64,000 nucleotides of DNA from Zoroaster sp. YZ-2022 (GCA_029582265.1 CM055822.1:39523058-39587057); one strand, 5' to 3'; positions 24,456 through 35,800 are shown, counted from the stretch's first letter. The notes: generated from the sequence alone by a model not told the origin. Program-made: numbers and translations.

Positions 24456-25297
24456 ATGGCGCAGAACAACTTAGGATATTTTCGAACCTTTTTACTAATT
24501 CTCTATGCGCTGTCGCAAGTATCAACGGCTTACGGGAAAACATCCATTACAAAATGGTGTGGTAAAGTGGATGTTGCCTTGGTGAATATGAATTTCTCAT
24601 CAACTACTACCACAAACCACAAGCTCTGTCAACTAGCTTGCCTGAATTCAACGAATTGTCAGTCGGCTAACTACTGGTCTAGGACCCATCTGTGTGAATT
24701 CAACAACGCCTCACACTTCAATGTTTGTGGCCGATATTTGGTCGAGCAGCAAGGGTCAATCTATACCTTTATCGAAGCAGAGGTATGTATGATTTTTTGC
24801 CTGCTTGCATCGTGTATATGTTTTTATTGAATTATTGTTTAATATTCATGACATAACCCCGCTGACATTAACAGCACCTCAAAACTACTCCAAACTTTAT
24901 AATACTAAGCCTAGGACAAAATGGTACATTGCGATATTTGAGGGTGAGAGGGAAGCATGTTTTTTGTGTAAATGGTCCCAAAATTAATTGTGAACAATAA
25001 ACTTCTTTGTTTAATGTTAACTAAACATATTTTGTGAAATGTCAGTTTAAAGTATCCTTTCTAAAACGATGTGATCAATGTTCAGACGAAAACAACATTT
25101 TTGGAAAATATCCGATAAATATCGAAACATACGGACGGTAGATCTTTGATTGTTTTGTATGATAAATAATGCTCACATAAAAACCAAGCAAGTGTTTTTT
25201 TTTCTTCCTCAGATGGGATGCGACATTCATCATGGATCAACTCATAGTACGTATTGCAATGACAACAAATCGTTAGATCGTTGTAATAACGGTCCAG
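24456..25297 (+). CDS. Secreted PAN/Apple-like protein gene, first two exons (left copy)
   Basis: Exon 1 coding is 24456-24782: an N-terminal signal peptide (hydrophobic FRTFLLILYALSQVSTA) followed by a cysteine-patterned extracellular segment with KWCGKV, HKLCQLACLN, NCQSANYWS, HLCEF and NVCGRYLV, resembling a PAN/Apple fold. Donor GTATGT follows GCAGAG. Exon 2 is 25213-25297 (acceptor TTTCTTCCTCAG, donor GTGAGT), in phase, encoding MGCDIHHGSTHSTYCN and CNNGP, possibly the start of an EGF-like module. An upstream Met at 24441 is also possible. Later exons were not found; the next kilobases are repeats. Its mirror in the right arm encodes an identical protein segment. Likely extracellular adhesion or recognition; function unknown. 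Confidence 0.7.
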
Positions 25298-26089
25298 GTG
25301 AGTAATTGTCTTTCTGTTCTGTCGGTCGAGCCGTGTTAAGCAATCCGTCCTTCCGTCTTCTGCCCTCCGCCTGTGCGACACCAACATAAGTTATCATAGT
25401 TTTGTTTATGATATATAGCAATTAAACATTTGAATATTAGCAAATGTCGAGTATTTTTTCACTTAAATTTGAACATTAAATACAGAAGTAGCTGTTGCAA
25501 TCTGCTTACCAAACCTAAAAGATTGTTTAAAATGCAAAATAGTAGTTATTGGCCTTACGTTTTGAACCTAGCAGATTCTTTCTCAAACTCAAAGGCAAAC
25601 ATGCACACTATAAACACAAGAGTGGCTAGGTTGTTTGGTTTGATTTTTTAAGTGACTGGTGACTCGAACCTTCATGACACGTGACTCGGACTCGATCCAC
25701 ATGACTCGGTACTTGGAATCGAGACTAGGGACTTGGACTTGGACTTGGACTCGGACTCGAGGTTTGAGGACTCTAATATAAATTTGCCACTCATAAACCA
25801 CGCCTTGCACTCCTACATAGTGAGAATCAGCCTCCCCATTGTGTATTCCTTTGAATATTTTTGTATGCGAGTAGTAAAATGGACGCTGTGATGGCTTCAC
25901 TAAAACGGGCCAACAACCTTTTTCAATTTTTAAAGGATTTTTATACCAAAATGTCTGTATAAGGCTCCATGCATCAATAATATAAGATTCAAGAGAGATG
26001 TACAGAAACCAACTAAGTTTCAGCTCATTTCATTGGCCAACAAAAAGAAAGCATATGTAACGATGTCGCGCTGACGTGTTTTAAACGAG
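25298..26089. other. Intronic or intergenic; GACTCG repeat at 25650-25775
   Basis: No further exon recognised. A degenerate GACTCG/GACTTG repeat lies at about 25650-25775, the same simple-repeat family as at 240-540. Mirrored at about 60010-60145. Confidence 0.5.
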
Positions 26090-26240
26090 ATTTTCACATT
26101 TTTCAGGGGTATGAATGTTTGCCAGATCTTTGCGTCCTATGTTTAATAGCCACCATATTTTGTGTATGGGAAATTTGGTCTCAGTGGTTCCAAAACCCGA
26201 GTATGCATGTATCAAGTATTTCACTGGTTGGCCCCCCAAA
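26090..26240 (+). repeat. Dispersed repeat, left-arm copy
   Basis: Shares GGGGTATGAA, TAGCCACCATA.TTTTGTGTAT and GGGAAATTTGGTC with 5960-6155, and is mirrored in the right arm at about 59590-59735. Confidence 0.5.
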
Positions 26241-26279
26241 ATATACAAAAATTCTAAAAATAAATTAATAGGCCTAAGT

Positions 26280-27250
26280 TAAAAACTAGAGGTATTGAGT
26301 TTGTAGAAAACAAACTCAGGGTGTTCGAGTGACATCATATGTGATGACGTCATCACTTAAAGTTGTTAAAAAACAAGAGTTACTTCCGGTTCAGTCATCC
26401 CATATAATTTTAAATTCTTCCAACCGTAAGGTCCGGTTCAATCATGTGACGTCATTCATACTTCACAATTTTCCTCATAATATGGGGGTCAATTGTGCCA
26501 AATTTTGTAAAATTCTGTCTGATGTTTTCTTGAGATAGCAAAAAGTGTCTTTTTTTAAACCTGCTGCTAGAAGGCGCTGTTAACAGCGATGACGTCACCA
26601 AATATATTTTTGAAAAGAGCAGATCTCACTTAATATATAAACCCCAGAATGCTTTTTTCGAATACCCTTTTGGACAGGAAGTAAGGGTCAATAGGGTCAT
26701 GTCTGTGTATCCAATATCGGGTCGTCCATGTTCTGTATGATTATGAAGGTATCAAGAAATTATCTATTGTGGTTCATGAGATATAAATGATATCCTTTTA
26801 ATTATAATTAATTACGTAATAGTTCATTATATGACCTCACCATGACGTAATAGCGTTAGCTGGAACTATATGTTAAGGTCTAACTATGTGTTAAGTTTTA
26901 AGGTTCTTTGAACTCCGCAACTATGTTTTGGCTGTACAAATACATTTACAGAATAGTGATTCAGAATATTTCTTCACTTTCGAACGGAAGGAGAGGTCAG
27001 ATTAGGGTCATGTCTGTGAACGAAATGTCACATAATTCAAGATCTTTCAGATGATGCAAACATTGTGAAAATATCTTTTGTGGTTCATGAGACTGATTTT
27101 TTTAAATATTCAACTTCCGGTTTCGACCGGAAGGAGAGGGGAAATATTAAACTTTGATTTAGTGTAATTCGATATCTGATGCCTTCACCATGACATCACA
27201 ACCTAGGATACAACTACATGTTTTTCTAGACTCTTTTTTGCCACATTGTT
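26280..27250. repeat. Dispersed repeat block with CTTCCGGTT words
   Basis: A composite of segments such as AACTCAGGGTGTTCGAGTG, GATGACGTCATCAC, ACTTCCGGTT, GGAAGGAGAGGTCA and TAAGGTCTAACTATGTG. The same segments recur at about 33520-35500 and 37085-37440 and, mirrored, at about 58550-59520. A high-copy non-coding repeat; no transposase or RT was seen in any copy. Confidence 0.65.
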
Positions 27251-28281
27251 TATTAAACAATCATAGTGGGAAATTTATTGATGCTTTTTGTTTAAAAATT
27301 ATACATATTATTCCATTTGCAAAAATATATTTAATTAAGTTTATAAAATAATAAAAAGAAAATAAATAAAATACATAAGTTAAAAAGAAGATCTAGATCT
27401 CTTGCCTCAAAATCAAATTTAATTGATTTTGTATTTAAATTAACTCCAGTGCCTGAAAACCTTTTGTCAAGGGCGCATTGGAAAACTGTTATCCTGAAAT
27501 TGATTGCCCATAAACGAAAGAAAAAAGAAGAAATACATTCTTTAAAAAATCCTTTGCGCATCAATGACTGTTAATTTGACTGCATCAATCGCGAAAAGAT
27601 GTGAAACATCATATTTCACGATGAGTTAATTGAAGTCATGAATGCCAACTTAAAAAAACCATCTGTTAGAATTCACTCTTAGATTTAGAACAAGCGTTAA
27701 CAATTCCAAAACTGTGTACAAAAATGACAGCTTAAAATAAAGGACAACGATAGTGAAATTACCGTAACGAATTACCCGACCGAAACTGTCATTACCCGGT
27801 TCCGTTTTTCGGTTCCGAGTACCCGTAAACGACTTTTTAAAATTGGGACTGACCATTTCAGCGGTGTGAACAGAAATCTTTGACTATTGAACAATGTAAT
27901 GTTTACACTTTTAGGAGCAATTTTATTCAAGATAACGCCTTTGTAGTATTTTATGGACATTTTCCATACACTTTTGTCCAACTGATACATTGTATCCAAT
28001 CATTAAGACTCAAATAGCCTGGCTGCAGCATGCTACAAACAAGTATCAAACTAGCTGCTCAGGATGGAATGTTTGCCTATTGTTCACAGTAATTGGATTA
28101 GTGGGACAATAACTGCTGCTTTATGTCTGTACTAGAGTGTGCACCATGATGTGTTAATAATATAGGGGATTTTATTATAGGGGACATCCACATTAATTGT
28201 CCTAATAAAAATGTAGTGTTGAAATTGGTTTTGTTGTGTAATTATTTTGATGTGCCACCGACCATCCCTCAGCATATCACC
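27251..28281. other. Left-arm sequence without a gene
   Basis: Mirrored at about 57550-58530. 27570-27720 also has a partial copy at about 36535-36900 (TGACTGCATCAATCGCGAAA, AGAATTCACTCTTAGATTTA), so this too is repeat-derived. The minus-strand frame 27331-27564 is conserved in the mirror only as sequence. Confidence 0.45.
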
Positions 28282-28290
28282 AACATTTAC

Positions 28291-28473
28291 ATCCATTCAT
28301 GGGATGATCCTCCAGCAGCCTACTTAAGCAGCAGCATTTTCCAGAGTCCGGCATTCTCCTGAGGACGATCAGAGCATACTGATCGAAACGTCGAGTTGTA
28401 CCCCCAGTTCTTTTCAGAACTAATTACTACTCAATTGAGATTCCACATGGTGTCACCGCAATTAGTCTTACTT
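28291..28473 (+). repeat. Penelope 5' pseudo-LTR with hammerhead-like ribozyme
   Basis: The copy of the 183-bp terminal repeat after the left target duplication. Core CTGAGGA at 28359-28365, stem GATCAG/CTGATC with loop AGCATA, then GAAAC at 28385-28389 followed by GTCGAG. A downstream hairpin is AGTTCTTTTCAGAACT. Hammerheads in Penelope pseudo-LTRs are established; activity of this copy is inferred from its intact core. Confidence 0.75.
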
Positions 28474-28489
28474 ATCATCCTCACCATGC

Positions 28490-31218
28490 AAAGCTACAAG
28501 TTTTACCTATCTACGCTCTACGGGGAGCATACCACTACCAAGGTTCGGTCGTTTGAACGAGCGTCGATCAGACGTTCTAAACTCATGAACAACCTCGCCT
28601 TCCTGAAACGATGCCGAGACTCCAACCTCATCCCGCCAGGCCTACAGCTCCATGACCCAGTTCGCAGCCTCCGTTCCCGCCGCATCCTACGTTCAGCCAG
28701 CGCCTCCTTAGCTTCGTGAGAGGATCGCCTCACACGTTCCTCCTCGCCGACACCGACCGCAGTCTATCCCACCTAGAAGAAGGATTTCGTGACACGTTAC
28801 ACCCGAGGACTTCAAGAAAGTCACCACCCGCACTTCGTCTTCGAGCAGACACGTGTTCACCACCACCCGCCGGAAGCAGATCAGCAAGTTTTCGCAACTT
28901 CAACGATTGGATACGGGATCATCTATATCCCTATTCCCCCGCTCGTTCACCCGGTCCAAGGGATCCTCTATATCCCCACGACCATCCGACTCGGAGTCCT
29001 GAGATCTCCTATATCTCACTCCAACCGCGCTTCTAGCAGACTGGATACGGGATCTCTACATCCCTATTCCCCGCGCGTTCATTAACACGGTCTGAGGGAT
29101 CCTGTGTATCCCCACGACCTTCTGACTCGGAGTCTTGAGATCTTCTACATCTCGCTCCAACCGCGCTTCAAGTAAACCTACGGGATCTGCTATATCCCTA
29201 AGGCAACCCTCACACCTCCGCTCACAGGACGCGTTCCAGAAACACACTGTCGTCAACCTCAGCCAACGCACCTCACCCTATCGAAACATCAGTACTGTCA
29301 CTGGGAAATGAATTTCGCCTCACACCCAAATCCATTCCAACGGAAGAAATCATCCAGTCAGTTGAGCCAGCCCTGCGACGACTCAACAAAACAGCAGCTG
29401 ATGACGTCAGACTACAGATGAGCGATGTTCTGCGTAAAGCCAAGCCAGCCAAGCCCAACCTCTCAAGGAGAACTTTCTGCTTTACAGGACATCCGACGAG
29501 ACAGCTCCATCCACATCCTCACTGCAGACAAAGGCAACGCTACAGTCATCATGGACCGAGCACAATACACCGACAAGGTAAGTCACATTTATTATCCGAT
29601 TCATACCGCCCCTCAAGAAGAACCCCATCCCATCCATAGAGAAAAGAGTAGCTAGCAAACCTTGCCCTCCACCGTGCCGGTGGCCTCTCTCCATCCAACT
29701 CTACCGACATCTCAGACCATCCAGCTCATCCTGCCCTAGGTTCTTTGGCCAGCTGAAGATTCACAAACCTGATGTCCCTCTCCGCCCTATTGTCGCCTCC
29801 AGAGGTTCACCCATGTACAACACAGCCCGTCATTTAGCTAAGATCCTCCGACCCTTGGTGGGTCTCACTCAACACCATGTGTCCAACTCCAGTCAGTGTT
29901 GAGATCACCTGGGCCTCAAACCCAGCGACATCTTAGTTTTGATGTTGTCTCCCTATTCACCAATGTCCCAACTACAGAGACATGCCTCCTGGTGAAGGAC
30001 AGACTGTACAAGATCTTTCTCTTTGATGATCGCACATCACTCACCCGGACCAAATTCATGATTTGCTACTAACATGTGTCTCTTCAAGTTGTTTTCAGTT
30101 TCAGGGCAAGTTCTACGAGCAGACAGCTGGGACCTCCATGGGATCTCCTTTATCCCCGGTCCTTGCTGATATTTTCATGGAAGAGTTTGAAACTCTTCCT
30201 CAACACCGCCGACCTCCAAACCCAAGCTGTGGCTCCGATACGTGGATGACACCTTTGTGGTTTGGCCACACGGCAGAGACACACTCCAGGATTTTCTACA
30301 ACATCTAAACCAGCAACACCCGAGCATCAAGTTCACCATGGAAACGGAAGAAGATGACAAGATCGCGTTCCTTGATGTTGGCATTTCCAGAAACCCAGAC
30401 GGCTCCCTACACCACAACGTCTACAGAAAGCCCACGCACACAGATCGGTACCTGAACCAGCGCTCCTTCCATCATCCAAGCATCAAGTCATCGGTCAACC
30501 GTACGCTCGTACAACGCGCCTACAACATTTGTGACAAGGACAGCCTTCCCAAGGAACTACAGCACATCCGAACTACCCTCAAACGCAACGGTTACAATCA
30601 CAACAAGATCAGCACAGCGAAGCCGGTTCCAAACTCCAAAAGCGGTAAGTGATCTAACCCTCTCTGCTTGTCTCCCCTATCTAGGTTCGACGTCTCACAA
30701 ACTACAACGCATCCTCCGACAAGCAGGCATCGATGTGTTCCACTCAGCCCCAGCAAACTCCAAGGACTTCTACATACCCACAAGGACAAACCGGACCCAA
30801 ACAACAGAGCGGGAGTCTACCGGATCCCCTGTGAGTGCGGTAAGGTGTACATCGGCGACACGAAACGCAACCTCCCATCAGATTGAAGGAACACCGAGCA
30901 CACGGCCGCAGAGGAGATTTCGAGAAGTCCGCCATCGTCAAGCACTCGCACATCAAGGACCACCAAATCGACTGGCAGGCAGCCCAACTCATCACACCCA
31001 TCGACGCATGGCACCCCAGACGCATCAGAGAGGCCATCGAGATCGTCAAACACGACACTGTGCCACAGGACATCGGTTTCTTCATCAGCGACATTTATGG
31101 CGACCTATACTACAGACTGAAGGATCTTCTATATCCAAAGTCCATAACCCACCCCAGACTGAGGGATCCCAATATCCTAAGTCAACCAATTCTACTTCCT
31201 GTGCTTGTTAACAACTGA
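28490..31218 (+). pseudogene. Penelope polyprotein: reverse transcriptase plus GIY-YIG endonuclease
   Basis: Coding pieces in all three plus-strand frames make up one protein. The N-terminal part shows SFERASIRRSKLMNNLAFLK and related basic stretches. The RT shows KFYEQTAGTSMGSPLSPVLA and catalytic RYVDDTFVVW (YVDD codons 30239-30250), then KIAFLDVGISRNPDGS and HNVYRKPTHTDRYLN. The endonuclease shows GVYRIPCECGKVYIGDTKRN and RLKEHRAHGRRGDFEKSAI, and the C terminus IGFFISDIYGDLYYRL. Frame changes near 28710, 29650, 30240, 30650 and 30885 break it, and a repeated decay segment lies at 28900-29170. Not functional. Confidence 0.85.
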
Positions 31219-31308
31219 TTCAGTTCAGTGAGCACACCTCTCCCCAACCCCAGGATCATAGTCTCACAGTTTCCTCGCCTGCGCGCCTCAACGAACTAAT
31301 CCTCCAGC

Positions 31309-31491
31309 ATCCATTCATGGGATGATCCTCCAGCAGCCTACTTAAGCAGCAGCATTTTCCAGAGTCCGGCATTCTCCTGAGGACGATCAGAGCGTACTGA
31401 TCGAAACGTCGAGTTGTACCCCCAGTTCTTTTCAGAACTAATTACTACTCAATTGAGATTCCACATGGTGTCACCGCAATTAGTCTTACTT
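31309..31491 (+). repeat. Penelope 3' pseudo-LTR with hammerhead-like ribozyme
   Basis: Nearly identical to 28291-28473 (the visible change is AGCATA to AGCGTA in the stem loop). Core CTGAGGA at 31377-31383 and GAAAC at 31403-31407. Near identity of the two repeats points to a recent insertion, although the coding part is broken. Confidence 0.75.
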
Positions 31492-31500
31492 AACATTTAC

Positions 31501-32130
31501 ATTTATTTACCCACCAATACCGAGCTCTCTTGTGTATTACATTTGCCGACAAGGTGACAATTTGTTTCAAATGAAAGACATAAAAAGAGAGGTGTTAAGT
31601 CGGTCATTGTCTTTGAAACCAACAGTAGGATCCATAATCAGTCGGAAAGGTATTATTGGTTGCGGGTTTGATCCTTTCAATTGGGCAGCATATTTTTACA
31701 ATCACCTAATCTCCTATCAGTTGAAAAGACGTTTATGAGGGACGAAATGCGGTTGCTTATGATGATCTGCGAATTATGGATCGTCAAACATTGATGGAGG
31801 GGGCAAATTGGCTGAATACTAATTAAAAAGTAGACAAAACTTACACCGATACGTTTTGTTAAGTTACTTTTTGATGATGCGCATCCTAAATTTTAGACTC
31901 ATTTCTTGACTGACCGATCAACACGATGCCACGTTCAACAGGGAATAGTCAAGTTTGGTCCCATTTTGAGAAAAAGGGGCCCAAATTGGTAAAATTCATT
32001 CTTTCAAGAAACAAGGTTTATTGACAGGTTTATTTACATAAAGTTCATTGTGATAGAAACATCTTAATATTCAAGTTCTGATTTTAGATTCGTTAATTTT
32101 TTGCAGTTTGTTAGTTTCATAATATCAAAT
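31501..32130. other. Left-arm sequence, no gene
   Basis: Conserved with the right arm (about 56040-56160 and 57100-57510) but with no recognisable coding potential. The site matching the right-arm fold-back insertion lies at about 31931-31941, uninterrupted here. Confidence 0.45.
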
Positions 32131-32147
32131 ATTATTTTAGTACGCAA

Positions 32148-32540
32148 AATCATGTCCTTATCCAAAGCCAACATGGCGTACGGGATATTCTTATTTAGAA
32201 GGCAGGGGCGCGGCAAGGCGCAAGCACATGAATCGTTTTCCCACAACGGGTTAGTTCCGCCCACATCGACTTTGACCAATGACATTATTCAACACGTGTT
32301 TTGTGACATGAACATTAAAGTCAACTTGCTATACGCATGCGCTCTGATCCAAAGCCAACATGGCGTACGGGATATCTTATTTAGAAGGCAGGGGCGCGGC
32401 AAGGCGCAAGCACATGAATCGTTTTCCCACAACGAGTTAGTTCCGCCCACATCGCCTTTGACCAATGACATTTATTCAACACGTGTTTTGTACATGTGAC
32501 ATGAACATTAAAGTCAACTTGCTATACGCATGCGCTCTGA
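32148..32540. repeat. Tandem pair of ~190-bp promoter-like cassettes (left arm)
   Basis: Two units start CCAAAGCCAACATGGCGTAC at about 32162 and 32349. Each has a YY1-like AACATGGCG, a C/G-rich block (GGCAGGGGCGCGGCAAGGCG), a TTCCGCCCACATCG block, a CCAAT box (32276-32280, 32462-32466), AACACGTGTT and a palindromic CGCATGCGCTC resembling an NRF1 site (32334-32344, 32527-32537). Mirrored at about 55560-55945. This looks like a duplicated promoter or CpG-rich regulatory module, but no transcript start is evident. Confidence 0.5.
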
Positions 32541-33156
32541 TCACGCACGCACCAGTGATTATTGTCTTCTGATGATGGTAGTCACTCCATTACACAGTCA
32601 CGTGTGAGGCCGCTGTAGCTGCGTGATGCACCGGCCATGCGTGGGCTCGTGTGATCAATTATTATAGGCTTTCTTTTGTAAATTGGGTTATTAAAGACAC
32701 TTTTGTAGCAATTTTTACGGTTTTATTTCAGAAATAACTTTCCGTAAATACAATATTTTGTCACCAAGATGTTATACTTTAATAAAGATCGAATTAAATA
32801 TGATATCCTCTGTATTATAAAGGTCAATTTTGTTAACGTTTACATGTATTTGTACACCAAAGGAGGCATGTTTTCAACAAGAATGAAAACGGGTATCCGG
32901 GTATCCGAACTTTCCTGATTTCGGGTATCCGTTTCCAAAAATATCCGAAAACGCACAGCCCTAAACGAAGTTGCTGGCGACGAAGAAACGTAATGTATTA
33001 TATTCTAATTAGATACTGCATGTACAGTGTATACACTGTATGATACACTTGTATACACTGTATACACTTGTATATATAAAGCCTCTTGTCTGTGTGTGGT
33101 GTGACAGACCTTCAAGGCCGTTCACATGCGAAATGGGCTGTGCATATAGTACTTCT
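32541..33156. other. Inner edge of left arm and adjoining repeat
   Basis: The arm ends near 32880. From about 32960 to 33150 the sequence parallels 36905-37085 (GTAATGTATTATATTCTAAT, TCTGTGTGTG...GTGACAGA), so it belongs to the dispersed repeat family. A TACAC/GTATAC dyad-rich patch lies at 33020-33075. Confidence 0.45.
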
Positions 33157-33516
33157 GTCGTGGCCGAGCGGTCTAGTTTACCGTACTCAAGTTCTGGTGT
33201 TAGTAGCAGAATGTGGGTTCGAAACCCGGCCGTGACACTTGTGTCCTTGAGCAAGACACTTAACCATAATTGCTTCTCTACACCCAGGGGTTAAATGGGT
33301 ATACCTGTGAGAGCAGAGTTGATTGATTAGCCCTATATGCGCTGTAATGGCAGCAATTGAGCTGTATACTCCCCAGGGAGCTGAGATGGTTTCAGGAATG
33401 ATTTATGAGCCTCATGAGCCTTATGAGCAGGGGTAATGATATAATGCGCCTTGAGCACCACTCAGTTGGTGGATACGTGCGCTATAATTATAAGTCCACA
33501 CATTATTATTATTATT
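33157..33516 (+). mobile_element. tRNA-derived SINE with LINE-like tail and (ATT)n
   Basis: The head is tRNA-like with pol III A box TGGCCGAGCGG at 33161 and B box GGTTCGAAACC at 33216; the long variable arm suggests a Leu or Ser tRNA ancestor. The body includes GTGTCCTTGAGCAAGACACT and GAGCTGTATACTCCCCAGGG. The tail is GCGCCTTGAGC...GGTGGATACGTGCGCTA followed by (ATT)n at about 33503-33517. It interrupts a dispersed repeat whose uninterrupted form is at about 37080 (GTACT...CTGAATAGTT). Confidence 0.85.
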
Positions 33517-35500
33517 CTGAATAGTTAGTGTAATTCGATATCTGATGACCTCACCATGACGGCACAACTACATGTTAAGGTCTAACTATGTGTTAAGTTT
33601 TAAGGTTCGGTGAACTCTGCAACTGTTTTTTCTCTGGATATGTCTCACTGAGAAGAAGGAGAAGAAAAAGCAAAAAAAACCTATATATTTGAAGTTTGTT
33701 AAAAACAAACTCAGGGTGTTCGAGTGTGCATCATATGTGATGACGTCATCACCTAAAGTTGTTAAAAACAAGATTTACTTCAGGAGATATGCGTTTTCAT
33801 AATATATAATTAAAATAACATACTAGACGGAATTGTTTGTTATATTACAAACACATAGCTGTTTGGGTTTTGTCAGGGCAGTGATGACGACGTCAGAACT
33901 TTATTTAAAGAAACTTTGCATTATTATTTTTTTTCATATTAAAGAGTACCCTGAAAAATATGATGTGGTTACCAACGTCCATTTCAATGATTTGAACTTT
34001 ATAATCACATTATTTATTCTTGAAAAAACAGTTCAAATGTGAAAAACAACTGTTCTGCTACATAAGGGTCAATTTTGGTACCGAAATTCTTTGAGAGAAG
34101 GCATTTCTTTGGCGAGTTTTTACAACCCGTTTTTGTGTAGTTCCAGATACGAATTGTGATTTTGACGAAACTGCGTCCTCGCTAATAATGTACGGTTTTG
34201 AAAATATTTGTTTAATATTAAACTTTGACTTCCGGTTTCGACAATAAACAATAATTATATACAATGGTGGAAAGATTGTGAATTTACCTCTTGTGGTTGT
34301 TGAGATATGATTTTTAAATATTAACATTTGACTTCCGGTTTGGACAGGAAGTAAAGGTCAAATTGGAGTCATGTTTTTGTAAATATTGTTGACAATTAAC
34401 AATCTATACAATGGTGGAAAGATTGTGAATTTACCCCTTGTGGTTGTTGAGATTTGATTTTTTTTTAATATTAAACTTTGACTTCCGGTTTGGACAGGAA
34501 GTAAAGGTCAAATTGGGGTCATGTTTTTGTAAGTATTTTTCGACAATTAACAATCTATACAATGGTGCAAAAATTTCAATTTACCTCTTGTGGTTGTTGA
34601 GATATGATTTTTTTAAATATTAATCTTTGACTTCCGGTTTGGACAGGAAGTATGGTCAGATTGGGGTCACGTCTGTGTACGAAAAATCACATAATTCAAG
34701 ATCTATAACATGGTGCAAAGATTGTGAAAATATCTTTTGTGGTTCATGAGACATAATGTTTTGAAAATATTAAACTTTGATTGAGTGTAATTCGATATCT
34801 GATGGTTCTGTGAACTCTGCAACTATGTTTTTGTCTCTGGATATGTTTCACTGAGGAGAAGAACAACTAAAAAAAAAAAAAAATAGAGGTATAGAGTTTG
34901 TTAAAAACAAACTCAGGGTGTTTGAGTGTGCCTCATGTGTACGTAATGACGTCATCACCTAAAGTTGTTAAAAGACAAGAGTTACTTCAGGAGATATGAG
35001 TTTTCATAATATATAATTAAAATACCACATATTGTGTCATACTGAATACATTAACTTCCAGATCAGTCATCCCATATAATTTTAATTTATTTTAACCGTA
35101 AGTTCCAGTTCAATCATGTGACGGTATTCGTACTTCGCCAAATTTTTCCTCATAATATGGGTGTCAATTGTGACAAATTTGGTAAAATGCTGTCTAATGT
35201 TTTCTCAAGATATCAAAAGGTGACTTTTTTTAAACTTTCCACTTTTTTAAAACTTGAACTCCCAGTTTGGACCGGAAGTAAGAGTAAATGTCGAGTCCTC
35301 CATGTTCTGTATGATTATGAAGGAATTAAGAAATTATCTATTGTGGTTCACAAGATATAAAATATATTGTTTTATTATAATTAGTTACGTAATGACTCAT
35401 TAGATGACCTCACCATGACGTCACAACATTACCTGGAACTATATGCTAAGGTCTAACTATTTGTTAAGCTTTAAGGTTCTTTGAACTCCGTACAAATACA
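33517..35500. repeat. Dispersed repeat block with CTTCCGGTTTGGACAGGAAG
   Basis: Same family as 26280-27250. Typical words are AACTCAGGGTGTT, TGATGACGTCATCACCTAAA, GACTTCCGGTTTGGACAGGA, TTAAGGTCTAACTA. At least two composite copies lie head to tail (about 33520-34800 and 34880-35500). No coding capacity recognised. Confidence 0.65.
34230..34770 (+). repeat. ~130-bp tandem repeat, about four units
   Basis: Units contain ATACAATGGTGGAAAGATTG, TGTGGTTGTTGAGATATGAT, GACTTCCGGTTTGGACAGGA and TCATGTTTTTGTAA in fixed order, starting near 34254, 34398, 34557 and 34708 (the last diverged). Local amplification inside the dispersed repeat. Confidence 0.65.
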
Positions 35501-35529
35501 TGTACAGATTATTATACAGTCCATTTTCA

Positions 35530-35800
35530 TAGTTTACAGAGCGCCTACGTTCGTTCAGACAAGGTATAACAATGAAATGTAACATGGTGCACATATTATT
35601 TTGGGAAGGGGCTACAAGAAGAAAACATAGAAGATGAAAATAACTCGGGGAGACTGAAAGAAGGAATTGATATTCCTCTTAAACCCATCTAGATTGTAGG
35701 ATGGAGAGAAACATGCGCCAGGCAAGGAGTTCCAAAGAGATGCAGTACATGGGAAAAAGCTGTTGGAATAGCTCTTTGTTCTACATCTCGGCAAAGCTAG
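35530..35800 (-). pseudogene. LINE C-terminal fragment
   Basis: The minus strand encodes KSYSNSFFPCTASLWNSLPG and PSYNLDGFKRNINSF, the C-terminal signature of many LINE ORF2 proteins (SFFPRT...WNSLP...LDSFK), then a stop and a short 3' untranslated part. Strongly 5'-truncated; under 100 residues remain. Confidence 0.6.

Larger units (their letters stand above)
28291..31491 (+). mobile_element. Penelope-like retroelement with terminal pseudo-LTRs
   Basis: A 3.2-kb insertion in the left arm only, bounded by the 9-bp direct repeat AACATTTAC (28282-28290 and 31492-31500); the right arm has the empty site. Direct terminal repeats are 28291-28473 and 31309-31491 and carry hammerhead-like motifs. 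Between them lies one open region, broken by frameshifts, with a reverse transcriptase and a GIY-YIG endonuclease, the defining pair of canonical Penelope elements. Inserted after the arms had formed. Confidence 0.9.
21852..32880 (+). repeat. Left arm of a giant inverted repeat
   Basis: This block is the reverse complement of about 55218-63990. Matching marks include the PAN-like exons, the 22.7-kb fold-back, the 27.4-kb region and the tandem cassette at 32.1-32.5 kb. Excluding the 3.2-kb Penelope insertion (28291-31491 plus its 9-bp duplication), the arm is about 7.8 kb, the same as the right arm without its own 0.93-kb insertion. Inner edge is at CATGTTTTCAA (about 32877). Outer similarity is lost at 21852, opposite 63990, only ten bases from the window end, so the true outer limit is uncertain. 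Confidence 0.9.

Noticed and set aside
25082..25387. Minus-strand frame of 101 residues (mirrored in the right arm)
   Set aside because: It covers the antisense strand of the spliced second exon of the PAN-like gene and has no family resemblance.
33157..33240. Functional tRNA-Leu or tRNA-Ser gene
   Set aside because: The A and B boxes are good, but no proper acceptor stem closes and the sequence runs into a SINE body with a LINE-type tail.
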